A stretch of 64,000 nucleotides of DNA from Tretioscincus oriximinensis (GCA_022410635.1 JAJVDF010000589.1:131606-195605), one strand, 5' to 3'; positions 48,401 through 57,524 are shown, numbered from the stretch's first letter. Numbers and translations: made by a program. The notes: generated by a model not told the origin, from the letters alone.

Positions 48401-48974
48401 TGTGCAACAACATTTAGGAAATGCGCTGGGGTCATGACATCGTTGTAATGTCTCTTCCATCCCCTGCTTCTGGAAAGGGCACCCACAGTGACATCACGTC
48501 TGGCCCCGCCTCCAGAAGTGACATCACAAATCCCGAAGCCCATCATGTTTTTGCACACACAGTGAACACTCAAATGCCCAAGGTTTTGGGGTTCCCGCCG
48601 TGTGATTTTCTCCACATAACTCCCAGCACTGATGAAGGTATGGTGAATGATCCCCCTCAAAGGCAAAGCTATTCCATAGCCTGTGGGGCTGCCACAGAGA
48701 GGGGCCTGCCATAGGGTCCTGCCCTCGTTGCTACTGAAAGTGGTGGTACAAGCAGGAGGGGCCCCCTGCAGATATGGGGGAAGGCCTTCCTTCAGCTCCC
48801 TGATTCTGTGATTGTGCGAACGACGATCTCCTCCTCTCCGCAGTCCCAGACATGCTGACCNCTGTGAATATAGTGGACCCCGAGCAAGATGCCCACTGGA
48901 AGTGCCAGATACACAACAGCCGGCGTTCTCTGCTCCTGCCCACGGCCACCCTCCTGTCNGTGTCTGATATATGA
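36391..48974 (+). CDS. ZDHHC19: ZDHHC19-like palmitoyltransferase, complete
   Basis: A membrane S-acyltransferase that attaches palmitate to cysteines of target proteins; mammalian ZDHHC19 is mainly testicular. Nine exons (36391-36494, 39654-39775, 41285-41412, 42202-42374, 43781-43877, 44944-45011, 45656-45980, 47308-47365, 48844-48974) join by GT-AG splicing into 401 codons plus TGA. About four membrane segments can be seen (roughly 16-35, 45-66, 139-161, 177-198). The cysteine-rich domain runs C96, C99, C103, H109, C110, C113, C116, and the DHHC tetrad is 121-124, with [10 protein letters not shown] after it. Exon 2 ([22 protein letters not shown]) and [14 protein letters not shown] match ZDHHC19 better than other ZDHHC genes, and it sits next to SLC51A as in human. 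The C-terminal tail (about 170 residues) is longer than in human. The start is the first in-frame ATG after a TGA at 36385. Confidence 0.9.
36555..37050. mobile_element. hAT-like MITE, TAGGGTGACC-related, with 8-bp duplication
   Basis: Starts TAAGGTTGCCATACGTCC and ends CCAAAATATGGCNACCCTA. Flanks CTCCTACC (36547-36554) and CTCCTACT (37051-37058) differ at one base. It sits 60 bp after ZDHHC19 exon 1. Confidence 0.82.
37309..37528 (+). mobile_element. tRNA-derived SINE with L2-like tail, young-looking
   Basis: GAGCCAGTTTGGTGTAGTGG head, GGCTCGATTCCCCACTCCTC, AGCCAGCTGGGTGATCTTGG, then GGTATAGAGTGGGATACAAA and AAATA units. The best preserved copy in this window. Confidence 0.9.
37928..38097. 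mobile_element. Palindromic MITE, best copy (170 bp)
   Basis: Two arms of about 83 bp face each other around GAAT (38011-38014). The left arm starts TGTCCCCACTGAGCCTTA and the right arm ends TAAGGCTCAGTGGGGACA. By eye the arms agree at roughly 80% of positions. Confidence 0.85.
38365..39110 (-). mobile_element. Two CR1 3' ends in series
   Basis: 38365-38640 and 38665-39110 each carry the ATAAGAAC-type start, CACCAGATGCCCCTGGGCAA or CACCAGTTGCACCTGGGCAG, and further CR1 3' words. The second is older. Confidence 0.82.
39135..39450 (+). mobile_element. CR1 3' end, plus strand
   Basis: AGAAGAGGAGACCTGATTGC, TGAAGGGCTGCCATAGAGC, then GAATCCTGCCTAGAGCAGGG. Confidence 0.85.
39654..39775 (+). CDS. 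ZDHHC19: ZDHHC19 exon 2
   Basis: Acceptor tgttcag and donor gtaaga. It encodes [15 protein letters not shown], the second membrane segment and FTDTGILYK. Confidence 0.93.
40250..40705 (+). mobile_element. Partial and near-complete SINEs in series
   Basis: 40250-40370 is a tail fragment. 40480-40705 has head, B-box-like TTTGATTCTGGGTC and the tail GCTGCTTTGAGTCCCTTCAG. Confidence 0.75.
40790..41110 (-). mobile_element. CR1 3' end fragment
   Basis: GCCCATCTAGTCCAGCATTT, GGCAGCCTGGAACAGAAGAA and GCTGCTAGCTACCACCACCT. Confidence 0.82.
41285..41412 (+). CDS. ZDHHC19: ZDHHC19 exon 3 (cysteine-rich domain)
   Basis: Acceptor caccag and donor gtaagc. It encodes [20 protein letters not shown] and CVE, the first part of the DHHC-CRD. 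One N lies in the codon before CVE. Confidence 0.96.
41480..42115. mobile_element. SINE fragment (+) then CR1 fragment (-) in ZDHHC19 intron 3
   Basis: 41480-41690 is the second SINE type (AACTCAGCTACTCAAAAGAA, ACCTTGTAAGCCTC). 41700-42115 is CR1 (TGCCTGTTGTTCCATTCCG, GACATTGCAGCCTGATTTC), ending 86 bp before exon 4. Confidence 0.75.
42202..42374 (+). CDS. ZDHHC19: ZDHHC19 exon 4 (DHHC catalytic motif)
   Basis: Acceptor ctccag. It encodes [20 protein letters not shown] and the third membrane segment. The donor gtatcc at 42375 keeps the frame into exon 5; a gtacgt donor 4 nt earlier would create an immediate stop. Confidence 0.93.
42380..43100. other. ZDHHC19 intron 4, unassigned part
   Basis: A reversed L2/SINE tail fragment lies near 42550-42620. 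Nothing else can be named. Confidence 0.4.
43102..43490 (-). mobile_element. CR1 LINE 3' part (ATTCTATG-tail subfamily)
   Basis: AATCATAGAATCCTAGAGTT, then GGACCTCCAGGGTCACGAGG and CTTGCAGTTTCATCCCGTTG. Contains a C run at 43290-43304. Confidence 0.88.
43781..43877 (+). CDS. ZDHHC19: ZDHHC19 exon 5
   Basis: Acceptor atctcag and donor gtacta. It encodes the fourth membrane segment [19 protein letters not shown] followed by a basic RRRKR stretch. Length and phase match the human exon. Confidence 0.85.
44120..44935 (-). mobile_element. CR1 fragment split by a DNA-transposon-like element
   Basis: CR1 sequence ends in GACCTTCTGAGTGAAAA at 44180 and resumes with ACTTCTCCTTGTTTGTCCT at 44880. The interruption is 44183-44880. 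Confidence 0.7.
44183..44880. mobile_element. DNA-transposon-like element, CTCGAGTATAAG ends
   Basis: Left end CCCGTATGTACTCGAGTATAAG and right end CTTATATCCAAGTATATACAGG (each given in part) are imperfect inverted repeats. A second inner pair, ATAAGCCTAGGG and AACTAGGCTTAT, supports a folded end. The interior is GC-rich and holds an SBS-like GCATGCTGGGAAGTGTAGTC at 44694. Confidence 0.7.
44944..45011 (+). CDS. ZDHHC19: ZDHHC19 exon 6
   Basis: Acceptor tccacag and donor gtaagt. It encodes [20 protein letters not shown], equivalent to the conserved NPFD...NWYLTIC region of human ZDHHC19 but about 5 residues shorter. Confidence 0.9.
45195..45640 (-). mobile_element. CR1 fragment with partial palindromic MITE
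   Basis: CR1 words flank 45296-45352, where GATCTGCCATCTATATGCTA to GGCAGGCCCCGAAT forms one arm of the palindromic MITE. Confidence 0.7.
45656..45980 (+). CDS. ZDHHC19: ZDHHC19 exon 7 (cytoplasmic tail)
   Basis: Acceptor ctttgcag and donor gtaaca, 108 codons open throughout. The Pro/Ser-rich, low-complexity tail (for example [13 protein letters not shown]) has no domain I recognise. Splice phase on both sides supports it. Confidence 0.8.
46125..46648. repeat. A/T-rich retroelement-like sequence and partial TAGGCTGACC MITE
   Basis: 46125-46320 starts with TTTTA units. 46540-46648 ends CCTCTGGTCAGCCTA, like the MITE family, and holds GGTTGCCAGAGCCCCAGTGG. Confidence 0.5.
46950..47230 (+). 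repeat. CRE/ETS-motif repeat, copy
   Basis: GATGTCACTTCTGGAAATGG, ATGCCACTTCCGGAATCTGC, GGAGTGACATCACTACTTG. Confidence 0.6.
47308..47365 (+). CDS. ZDHHC19: ZDHHC19 exon 8 (tail)
   Basis: Acceptor cttgcag and donor gtgagt. It encodes [19 protein letters not shown]; phase fits exons 7 and 9. Confidence 0.75.
47640..47965 (+). mobile_element. CR1 3' end, plus strand
   Basis: TGAAGGGCTTTTCACANAGC, GGTTGCCACAAGAGGTGGTG, GAATCCTGCATTGAGCAGGG. Confidence 0.88.
48128..48260 (-). mobile_element. CR1 3' end fragment (ATTCTATG-tail subfamily)
   Basis: ATCATAGAACCATAGAGTTG, then CATTAAACCATCCCAGACAG. Confidence 0.85.
48415..48545 (+). repeat. CRE/ETS-motif repeat, partial copy
   Basis: GTCATGACATCGTTGTAATG and AGTGACATCACGTCTGGCCC, in ZDHHC19 intron 8. 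Confidence 0.5.
48844..48974 (+). CDS. ZDHHC19: ZDHHC19 exon 9 with stop
   Basis: Acceptor tccgcag. It encodes [20 protein letters not shown] and ends LLSVSDI, with TGA at 48972-48974. Supported by phase and an open frame rather than by clear homology. Confidence 0.72.
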
Positions 48975-49180
48975 AGAGCACTTCGGAGCCCCTCAGCCGG
49001 CCTAGATGTTGGCACCGCAAGGATCCCATAATTTTGTTAACAAAGATAGAGATTAAAGAAAGCCCCCAGTTGCCACCTTCTATACAAGTCTCTTTATTTA
49101 CCACGTTTCTAAGATTATACATAAAATTTTGTGTGATTTAAACTTTTGACATGATTGACGCATTGATAGTGAATTGGGGA

Positions 49181-49186
49181 AATAAA
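49181..49186 (+). terminator. ZDHHC19: Candidate ZDHHC19 polyadenylation signal
   Basis: AATAAA about 207 nt after the stop of exon 9. Confidence 0.5.
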
Positions 49187-49214
49187 ATGAATATTCGTGC
49201 TAATTTAAGAATGA

Positions 49215-49665
49215 TATTATTTATTTATAATTTATTTATATGTACTTGTGCCCCGCCCTATATGCAAGGTCACAGGGTGGCCAACCAAAGGGGGGGCACA
49301 TCACCTTTATTGCTTCTTCACAACAAATTGCCTGTGAAGTAGGCAGAGCTGAGAGGGTTCTAAAGAACTGAGATCACCCAGCTGGCTTCATGGAGAACTG
49401 AGGGACCGAACTGGGAGATGACCAGATATAAGAACAGCATAAGAACTTAAGAGGAGCCATCCTGGATCAGGCCGCAGCCCACCTAGCCCAGCCTCCTCTC
49501 CCACGCAGAGGCCCACCAGATGCGCCTGGGCAGAGTGTGAATAGGGGAAGGCAAAAGCTTCACCTGTTCATGACTCCCTGCAAGTGGCACTTCAGGAGTC
49601 CTGCCTGTGGCTCCATCCCAGAGGCAGCATCCAGGCATCCATCTTGGTACCCATTATAATAACAC
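49215..49665 (-). mobile_element. SINE and CR1 3' end
   Basis: 49215-49430 is a minus-strand SINE with the L2-like tail (GTGCCCCGCCCTATATGC). 49440-49665 is a CR1 3' end (CACCAGATGCGCCTGGGCAG). Confidence 0.82.
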
Positions 49666-49689
49666 AGTAACCATTTCACAGCACATTCG

Positions 49690-50610
49690 ATAAGGTATGA
49701 AGTCACAATATGACGCATACAAGGAAGTACAAGGGAGAATGAAGCTGAATCCAGACAAGACGGAGGTGCTGTGTGTTGGAGCATCCCGGGTTCGTGAAGT
49801 GGGGAGGCGCCCTGTCCTTGGTGGGGTAGAATTACCCTATAAGGGACGGGTGCGAAATCTTGGGGTGCTTCTGGACTCTGCACTGACACTTGAAAATCAG
49901 GTGGAGGCAGTGGCCAGGAGTGCCTACTTCCAGTTACGTCTGGTTCGCCAGTTACGGCCACTTCTGAACAGGGATGATCTACCCACAGTAATCCACGCTC
50001 TGGTAACTTCCAGATTGGACTATTGTAATGCGCTCTATATGGGGCTGCCCTTGAAAACGGTTCGGAAGCTACAGCTGGTGCAGAATGCAGCCNCTAGACT
50101 GCTGACAGGGACANCTGGCCGGACACACATCACACCGGTCTTGAAAGNGCTGCACTGGCTGCCCATCCGCTACCGAGCCCAATTCAAGGTTTTGACTTTA
50201 ACTTACAAGGCCTAAATAACTTGGGCCCCAAATATCTAAAGGACCCCCTTCTCCCATACCAACCTGCCCGTGCCTTAAGATCTGCAGGAGAGGCCCTCCT
50301 GGTTGTACCACCCCTTTCAACAGCCAGTGGAGTGGGGACCCGGGTTAGGGCCTTCTCAGTGGCTGCCCCTTGTCTTTGGAACAGTCTCCCCCTCGAGGTG
50401 CGTCTATCATCATCATCGTTGTATTCTTTTAGAAGGTCCTTGAAGACGCACCTCTTTTGCCTGGCCTTTGGCTGAAGAAATGCCATCTCTATCCCTACTT
50501 TTAATATTGTTTTATACTTTTTTAATTTTTGTAGTGATGTTTTACTGTTTTTGCCGCCCTGAGACCTTCGGGTATAGGGCGGGGTATAAGTATAAATAAA
50601 TAAATAAATA
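49690..50610 (+). mobile_element. L2 LINE, C-terminal half with intact 3' tail
   Basis: The translation LNPDKTEVLCVGASRVR, LGVLLDSALTLENQVEAVAR, QLRPLLNRDDLPTVIHALVT, then a 1-nt frame break near 50212 and continuation YLKDPLLPYQPARALRS. The 3' end reads CCGCCCTGAGACCTTCGGGT, ATAGGGCGGGGTATAAGTAT and AAAT units. Confidence 0.95.
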
Positions 50611-50645
50611 AATAAGGAAGGAAGGAAGGAAGGAAGGAAGGAAGG
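50611..50645 (+). repeat. GGAA microsatellite
   Basis: Tandem GGAA units directly after the L2 AAAT tail. Confidence 0.9.
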
Positions 50646-50773
50646 CTTCTATTGCTTAAGGGGCAAATGGGAAATCAGAAGGTAACTATATGTAACATGA
50701 GCTCAAATGAAAGAACCACCTTCAGCCATGGCGTGAGCAGGTATTTCTTTTTGGCGGGAAATGCGCAATTGCG

Positions 50774-51218
50774 TAGGCTGACCAGATGATCCCTTTTGAG
50801 AGGGGAGACCAGTCTGGGGGTGTCTACCTGGCCTCCTTGTGGGGGTGCCATTTCCCCGTTTTTTACTGAGGATTTTTTTTTTACAATTCACTGCACCACA
50901 ACTAGGGAGCCATGGTAACCAGGGCCAGCTCCTGAGGGCACTTGGAAAAAAAGATTGATTTTTTTTTAGCAAAAACAATTCACTGCACCACCACTAGGGG
51001 GATGTAGCAACTGAGGCAGCTCCTGAAGCCCCCCTCCCCTCAGTTAAAAAAAAAGTGAATTTCTCACACACTTCAAAGAAATCTCGGGTGCTTTGCGGAT
51101 TTCTCGGGCGGGGATTTCATCAGGGTTTGCGTGTTGGTGGGTGATTTGCATACTCATGAATATGCAAATTAATATGAATATTGCCCCTTTGGGGGCTTCA
51201 GAAAACCTGGTCAGCCTA
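50774..51218. mobile_element. hAT-like MITE, TAGGCTGACC family, longest copy
   Basis: Starts TAGGCTGACCAGATGATCCC and ends GAAAACCTGGTCAGCCTA. The interior has two CACTGCACCACnACTAGGGnG units and TATGCAAATTAATATG. Confidence 0.82.
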
Positions 51219-51419
51219 GTAGCTGCGGGAGACCTGGACCAAGACGTAGAAGAAGAACATATGCAAAAGAAGAAAGAAGAGGAAAAATGGCTGGTTAATA
51301 TAAGAAAATGGAATTTATTCCATTATGGTAAGATGAGTCACTGGGAAGGTTCTGGGGCATATTATTTGCATAGGCGTAAGAAATATGCTAACATGGATCA
51401 TACACTGGGTCGTCCAGGG

Positions 51420-51512
51420 CAGCCAGGCCTGGGAGGGGCGATGCCTCTTTAGCCAACCGGTGCCCAGACCCGCCCACAGGAAACGTTCTCCCTGCTACAG
51501 GAAGTTGCCCCA
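51420..51512 (+). repeat. Partial copy of the SBS-motif repeat
   Basis: CTCTTTAGCCAACCGGTGCC, CCCGCCCACAGGAAACG and GCTACAGGAAGTTGCCC match 2730-2790. Confidence 0.6.
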
Positions 51513-51889
51513 GGGAACCCCTTACCCGCCCCTCTTTACCCACTTCCACACTTGATCAGGGTAAATTGTGCCTGACCGTCTAATGCCCATTTCCCAACCC
51601 TATTTGGGAGCTTTCTGGCTTAACATCCTGCATGATCTGAGTCAACCAACATAGCTTGTTCCTTCCTTCCTTCCTTTGCAGTAGGTGTAAAATAGCAAGA
51701 GAAACCCAGCCGACAGGAGTGGTCAAAGGGATATTAATGTTAAAGCTCCCTTGATAAGCACAGCTGGCCATTTCCACATACCGCCTCTAGGGGGCAGTGT
51801 TTCCCTACTCAGTATTTAACTTCTGGTTCACGTCCAATTTGCTAGATTTCCAAGAAATCGCTTGTATTCCTATTTTCCCATGAAGCCTA

Positions 51890-52150
51890 GCCGGTGGCGG
51901 GAGGTTTCCGGCCGGGAAACTCGGCCAGGAATGGTTTGCCTCTCTCGCATGCAAAGTGCGTGAACTTCTGGGGCGGGACCGCAAGTGACGTTAGGCCTGG
52001 GCGGCATTCTTGGAAGCAGACACCGGAAGTGACATCATTTGTGGCGCCACTTCCTGCCCTAGGGCGCCATTTCTGAAAGCAGGGGGTGGAAGTTGGTATC
52101 ACAACGTCACTTCCGCCTCTGGTGGGTTCTCGGCCATCACTGCACGAGAA
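51890..52150 (+). repeat. CRE/ETS-motif repeat, copy 2 (well preserved)
   Basis: CGCAAGTGACGTTAGGCC, CACCGGAAGTGACATCATTT, CAACGTCACTTCCGCC, in the same order as 16620-16925. Confidence 0.65.
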
Positions 52151-52319
52151 TCCTCACCTCATGCGATCTGATTAAGATGTATGATATTCTCCCACGCCTC
52201 ACACACACACTGAGGGGGCAAGTAGCACTTTGGAGATTAACCAGAGGGAGGTATATGGCATGAGATTTCTAGACAAGGCTGGTTCTTGAAAGCTCAGGCT
52301 CCCTCCCTTTCTCTTGTAA

Positions 52320-52860
52320 GTCATTACATAAGGACATAAGAGTCCACCTAGTCCAGCCTCCCCTCTCACACAGAGGCCCCCCAGTCCCACCTGGGCATTT
52401 CAAGCAGAAGAAGGCAAAACCCTCACCTGTAGAGGTAGCTAACAGCTTGGATAGCTTCAAGACAGGACTGGACAGGTTCATGGACACCAAGGGTATAAAT
52501 GGGTCCCAGGATGGATGTCTGGATGTTGCTTCCAGGATGGAGCCACAGGCAGGACTCCTGAGATACCATTTGCAGGGAGTCATGAACAGGAGCATATTTT
52601 GCTTTCCTCTGTTCGGGCTGCCCAGGGGCACCTGGTGGGCCTCTGGGTGGGACAGAAGGATGGACTGGGTGGGCTCTGGCCCGATCCAGTGTGGCTCTTC
52701 TTATGTTCTTATGACTCTTGGAATAAGGATCTGCCATCCACATGCTTGTGTAGATTATGGCAGGCCCCGAATCTACACTGGCCATAATCTACACTGGCAT
52801 GTGGATGAGCCAAATGGGGTCTGCCATAGTCTACACTGGCTCACCAATTGCTCACCTGGA
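52320..52860. mobile_element. CR1 ends in opposite orientation, then palindromic MITE pieces
   Basis: 52320-52435 is reversed CR1. 52425-52712 is a plus-strand CR1 3' end closing with GGCTCTTCTTATGTTCTTAT. 52728-52860 has three arms of the palindromic MITE (GATTATGGCAGGCCCCGAAT, CCATAATCTACACTGGCATG). Confidence 0.8.
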
Positions 52861-53027
52861 GGTCCCTTCCAACTCTTAGGGTTCTGTTATTCTCAATATC
52901 ATTCCAGGAACCCTGCCTGTTGCTCCAGCCTGGAGGCAGTATTGGGAGATCCATCCTAATAGCTGTTTATAACCTTGATGTCCATCTAAATTCTCTAAAG
53001 TAGCANGAGCCCCCTGTCTAGACTTTG

Positions 53028-53560
53028 AGAGCCAGTCTGGTGTAGTGCTTAGAGTGTCAGGCTCTTGTCTGGAAGTCTCCCAGTTCGATTCTGCACTCCT
53101 CCATGAAGCCAGCTGGGTGACCCTGGACTAGTCGCAGTTCCCCAGGGCTCTCTCANCCCCACCTACTCTGCAAGGTGTCTGCTGGCTGAAGCTGAGGCTC
53201 GTACATAAGAACATAACATGATCCCTGCTGAATCGGGCCAGATATCCATCACAGTAGCTATTGATACCCTCAAGCCAGCTACCACCANCTCTTCTGGAAG
53301 TAAATTCCACAGGCTGATGACCCTCTGGGTGACAAAATACTTTCCTTTGTCTGTCTCTTCTGCCCATCAACTTCCAGGAAGGCCCCCTGGTCTTAGTTTC
53401 GTGTGATAGAGGAAATAATTTTATTCACCTTGTCCACCCCATGCACGATTTTACACTCTTCAATCAGATTATCTCTTAAACACTGTCTTTCGAGGCTGAA
53501 GAGGCCCAGACGTTGCAGGCAGATTTCATAAGCAAGAGGCTACAGCCCTTTTTTGCACTT
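53028..53560. mobile_element. SINE (+) then CR1 (-)
   Basis: 53028-53185 has GAGCCAGTCTGGTGTAGTGC and GTTCGATTCTGCACTCCTCC. 53205-53560 has CR1 words such as AAATTCCACAGGCTGATGAC. Confidence 0.8.
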
Positions 53561-53777
53561 TCATGAAGGCCAAGGGTACCAATAAGTACTAGGGTGGATG
53601 CCCAAATACAGGAAGCGCCCGAAGAGCGTTTGCAGGGAGTCAAAAGGAACTTAAGGTTTTTCCTTCTATGCTTTAGAAGGCAGAGCTGGAATCAAGGAGG
53701 TGTGAACAGGACTTTGGCCCCCAGCACAGGATTTGGAAANGCACTAACAGGTCCTGGTGCAACAGGCTGGGAGGGAA

Positions 53778-54150
53778 ACCAGCCTGGCAAAGTGGTTAGA
53801 GAGTCAGATTCCTATCTGGAAGTCTCCTGGTTAGATTCTCCANTCCTCCTTGAAGCCGGCTGGGTGGCCTTCAGAGTTGAGAGGAGAAGAACAGGTGGCC
53901 ATGGAAGGTATTTTGAGTCCTTTCGGGAAGAGAAAATCAGAGTATGAAAAAAAAACACCCTTCTTCCTCATCTTTATCCTCTTCCTNCTCCTCCCCTTCT
54001 TCTTCTCCTTCTTCCTCTTCTACTTCCTCTTACTCNTTCCTTTTCTTTTTCTTCTTCCTTCTCCTTCTTCCTCCTTCCTCTTTCTCTTCCTTTTCTTCTT
54101 CCTCTTCTTCTTCCTCTTCCTTTNCCTTCTTCCTCTTCTTCTCCATTCAC
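53778..54150 (+). mobile_element. SINE ending in a long CTT/CCT microsatellite
   Basis: Head CAAAGTGGTTAGAGAGTCAG, tail TTTTGAGTCCTTTCGGGAAG, then a TTC/TCC tract to 54145. Confidence 0.8.
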
Positions 54151-54254
54151 AGTGCGAACTATGTGAGGCTGTAGTTGCCATGGTTTTCTGAGTGGCTACG
54201 TAAGCGGCGCATGGCCAAACCGATTCCTATTCAGAGTAGACATTAAGGGAGTGA

Positions 54255-54390
54255 ATTTCAGAGAAATGGCCGTGTTAGTCCAGTGGACAGTCCAGCAAAG
54301 GGGCTCGTTGCACTTAGAGACCAACCGGGGGACAGTNGGTGCCATCAGCCTTCGAGGGCACGTCTCCTTCTTCAGGTGCTGAGGCCCAAA
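54255..54390 (+). repeat. Copy of the GGCCGTGTTAGTCCAGTGG repeat
   Basis: AGAGAAATGGCCGTGTTAGT, AGTCCAGCAAAGGGGCTCG and CACGTCTCCTTCTTCAGG match 26545-26665. Confidence 0.6.
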
Positions 54391-54960
54391 TGTCAAAATT
54401 AAGGGTGTGGCGGGTGCAGAGCCACACAGAATCCGTGCCTGTTTTTCCTCTTGTGGGAATGCAGTTCCTACGGCTGGGGATGGAAGATATTCCTGCCTAA
54501 TATATTTTTCTGAACGAATTAAGGGGTCCCATGGATCAAGACTCAGGGAAGGAAACTTTAGGTTCGGAACCCTGCGTGACTTCAATTTTATATTAGTAAT
54601 AAATCCCATTAATGCAAATTCTCAACCGTTCTGGCACCATTGTTCCACATTGAGAAGAGTCCAATTTCCCCCAGTTTTTGCCATTAATCATTTCACTGAG
54701 ATGAGCAGGAAGATTATAAGGGCTTTGTTGCGTAATGTACTATTTTGCTTTCTACATCCTTACCCCACCCAAAGGCCTCTGACAGCAATCAAAGCAAATA
54801 GAATGAAAACATTCAAAATACTCTCAGTGCCTGAAGGTCCGGAGGGAGATAAAGGCCAGGTTGTTTGCTGATCTTCTGAATACAGAATGCCAAAGTCTCT
54901 GGCGATCCCATAGTCTGCGGCTACCACTGAGAAGGTCCTGCTTTCAGCCCCTATCCAGAT
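54391..54960. other. Unassigned intergenic sequence
   Basis: No exon or named repeat seen, apart from an L2-like tail trace (ACCCCACCCAAAGGCCTCTG) at 54760. Confidence 0.35.
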
Positions 54961-54967
54961 GCAGTGG

Positions 54968-55290
54968 CAACTGAGAGGCAGTCTGGGGTAGATGGGAGAG
55001 TGTCAGGATCTGCTCTGGAAGTCTCCCAGTTCGATTCTGCCTTCCTCCCCAAAAGCCAACTGGGTGACCATGGACTAGTCACATTTATTCAGAGCTCACT
55101 CAGCCCCACCGACTTCACAAGTGAAGAGAAGAACAGAAGGTTATGTAAAACACTTTGATTCCCTTCGGGTTGAGAAAAGTGGGAAACCCAACTCCTCCTC
55201 CTCCTCCTCCTCCTCCTCCTCCTCTTCTTTTTCTCCTTCTTCTCCTTCTGCTTCTCCTTCTCCTTCTTCTCTTTCTCTCCTTCTTCCTTC
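54968..55290 (+). mobile_element. SINE with CTCCTC microsatellite tail
   Basis: TCTGGAAGTCTCCCAGTTCG, AACTGGGTGACCATGGACTA, TTTGATTCCCTTCGGGTTGA, GAAAAGTGGG, then CCT/TTC units. Confidence 0.85.
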
Positions 55291-55554
55291 TCATTTATAA
55301 AGTGCCACCAATATATTCTTCATGGAAATGGCACTAGTGAGTTCTTGACTCCTATCCATCAAAGACTCAGATGAGACGGATCTTCTAGGCCTTCAGCCTC
55401 TGTCCATAGACCACAACTGAGGAAGGAGAACAGGTAGCCAGGATTTTGCAAGGAGAGGTGAGTGTAGACAGGTTATTTAGGGCAGCTGAGAAAGTTCATG
55501 TAAAGAGGCAACATCCAGGCTCCAGCTGCTTAGTATCAGATTATCTCCTCTTGT

Positions 55555-55800
55555 ATGAAATATGAATTCTTGTGCACCAATATACAAGGATTTTCCCAGG
55601 GCTGAGAGTGACATCACTGTGATGTCACTTTCAGCCCTTGCTTCCAGAAAGGGCACCCCGGGGGTGGATGTGACATCACAAATGATGACACTTCCGGTCT
55701 CTGCTTCTGGGAATGGTGCCCAGAGTGACNTCACTNNTGTGGGCAGGACCAGAAGTGACACCAACAAATTTTGTGCACACAAATCAACCTCTGGGGCTTA
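55555..55800 (+). repeat. CRE/ETS-motif repeat, copy 3
   Basis: GAGTGACATCACTGTGATGT, GATGTGACATCACAAATGAT, CACTTCCGGTCTCTGCTTCT. Confidence 0.6.
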
Positions 55801-56459
55801 GAATTTTGGACCAAATACTCCCAGCACTGGAGCCAATGAACNTTTACATGTCACCCCGAAGTCTCACGAGATTTGCCAAGTTCACATTGTTCACTTCCCA
55901 AAGTGTCCGTTCGGATTCTACAAAATGCCCTTTCCTGAATCGCACAAACTGTGCTTGGGTAGAAATTCTGCAACAACGGACCTTTTTAGCGAGTAGATCG
56001 CTGTACAGGCGTGACCTCGTGGGGCAGATGATGTTGCTACCGACTTGGTAGAAATTATGCATGAGGACNGGACCCTTGTGTGAAAGGCAGGTCACTTGTC
56101 CATGTCCTTGAGGACATTCAACCGTCATAGAGAAGCCGGAGGTGNAGGCAGAACTCGGCTATTGGTAAATCAAGTCGTGTGTTAGGCTTGTGCCTAATGC
56201 CTTCTTCACAAGACCCAAGAGCTTGCAGACATGTGGTCCTTAGTTCCCCTGTGGGCAAGGATCACGGGACCTCTACATTCCATTAAAAGGGCTGATTCTT
56301 TTCCAGATTCAGCAGGGGGTGAGTTGAGCTGCCGGGAGTGAATCAATGGAAACTTAGAGAAGAAAGAAGTCGGGGAAAATGCTTGATACTAAAACCAGCC
56401 ACTTCCTTTTTTGAAATGCCAGGGGAAACCTATTCATGAGCTAAAATAAGTGACAGGGG
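55801..56459. other. Unassigned intergenic sequence
   Basis: No exon or repeat that I can name. Confidence 0.35.
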
Positions 56460-56985
56460 AAATGAGATGCAAGAGCATCAGAGGAGCCCTGTTCATTGGG
56501 GCCACAGTATCCCATCCAGTCCAGCCTTCTGTCCAGTGGACCACCGGTTGCCCCGGGCACTTCAAGCAGAAGGAGAAGGTGAAACCTCCACCTGCTCTCA
56601 TCTCCCTGCAAACGGCATTTCAGGAATCCTGCTTGGTGCTTTATCCCAGGTCAAGGCACCCGTCCTAGGGCAGTGGCCATAAATTAGCCAAATTTCCACT
56701 TGGAGCTTTCCATAAGAACATAAGAACATAAGAAGAGCCATCCTGGATCAGGCCACAGCCCATCGAGTCCAGCNTTCTGTGTCACACAGAGGCCCACCAG
56801 ATGCACCTGGGCAGTCCAAACAGAGGAAAGCAAAATATGCTGCTCCTGTTTGTGACTCCCTGCAAATGGTATNTCAGGAGTCCTGCCTGTTGCTCCATCC
56901 CGGAGGCAGCATCCAGACAACTATCTTAGTATCCATTTATACCCTTAGTGTCCATAAACCTGTCTAGTCCATGTTGGCTGTCATT
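56460..56985 (-). mobile_element. Old then young CR1 3' ends
   Basis: 56460-56680 is a diverged copy. 56713-56985 starts with three ATAAGAAC units and is close to the 12386-13944 element. Confidence 0.88.
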
Positions 56986-57204
56986 GCTACCTACTCTGGT
57001 GATGAATTCATAGGCCAAGGNTTCTACAAGTGAAAAAATCCTTCCCCTTATCAGTCCTAACTCTCCTGCCCATCAGCTTCATCAACTAAACTTGGTGATA
57101 GTATTCTGAAAGTAATTTTTCTTTATGCAACCTTTCCAACCCTTGCATACGATTTGACATCTCTGGGCATATGAGGCCAGCTAAGAAGCTGCAACTACCA
57201 GNCN

Positions 57205-57420
57205 GAGAGGTCAGTTGTCTGCNGTGGAGAGGGGTGTGTGCCCTCTACTGGCCTTAGCTTAAGACAACCTAGCTGTTCAAAAGTAAGCATTTAGATGAAT
57301 AGGAGATAGATGTATAGGAACTACCACAATGTAATGGGGAAGATAGAATTTNAGTCTTCAGGAGAAAAATAGCTTGTAAACAGCTTTGAGTCCCTCCTCC
57401 TCCTGCCCCTTCTTCTTCTT
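57205..57420 (+). mobile_element. tRNA-derived SINE, second head type
   Basis: TGTGCCCTCTACTGGCCTTA, CAACCTAGCTGTTCAAAAGT and ATAGCTTGTAAACAGCTTTG, then a CTT/CCT tract. Confidence 0.65.
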
Positions 57421-57524
57421 CTCCTCCTCCTCCTTCTTCTACACTTCAATCAGATCACCTCTTAAACACTATCTTTCAAGAAGAAGAAAGAGTTTTTAAA
57501 CCCCGCTCTTTTCCAGAGCGGCTT

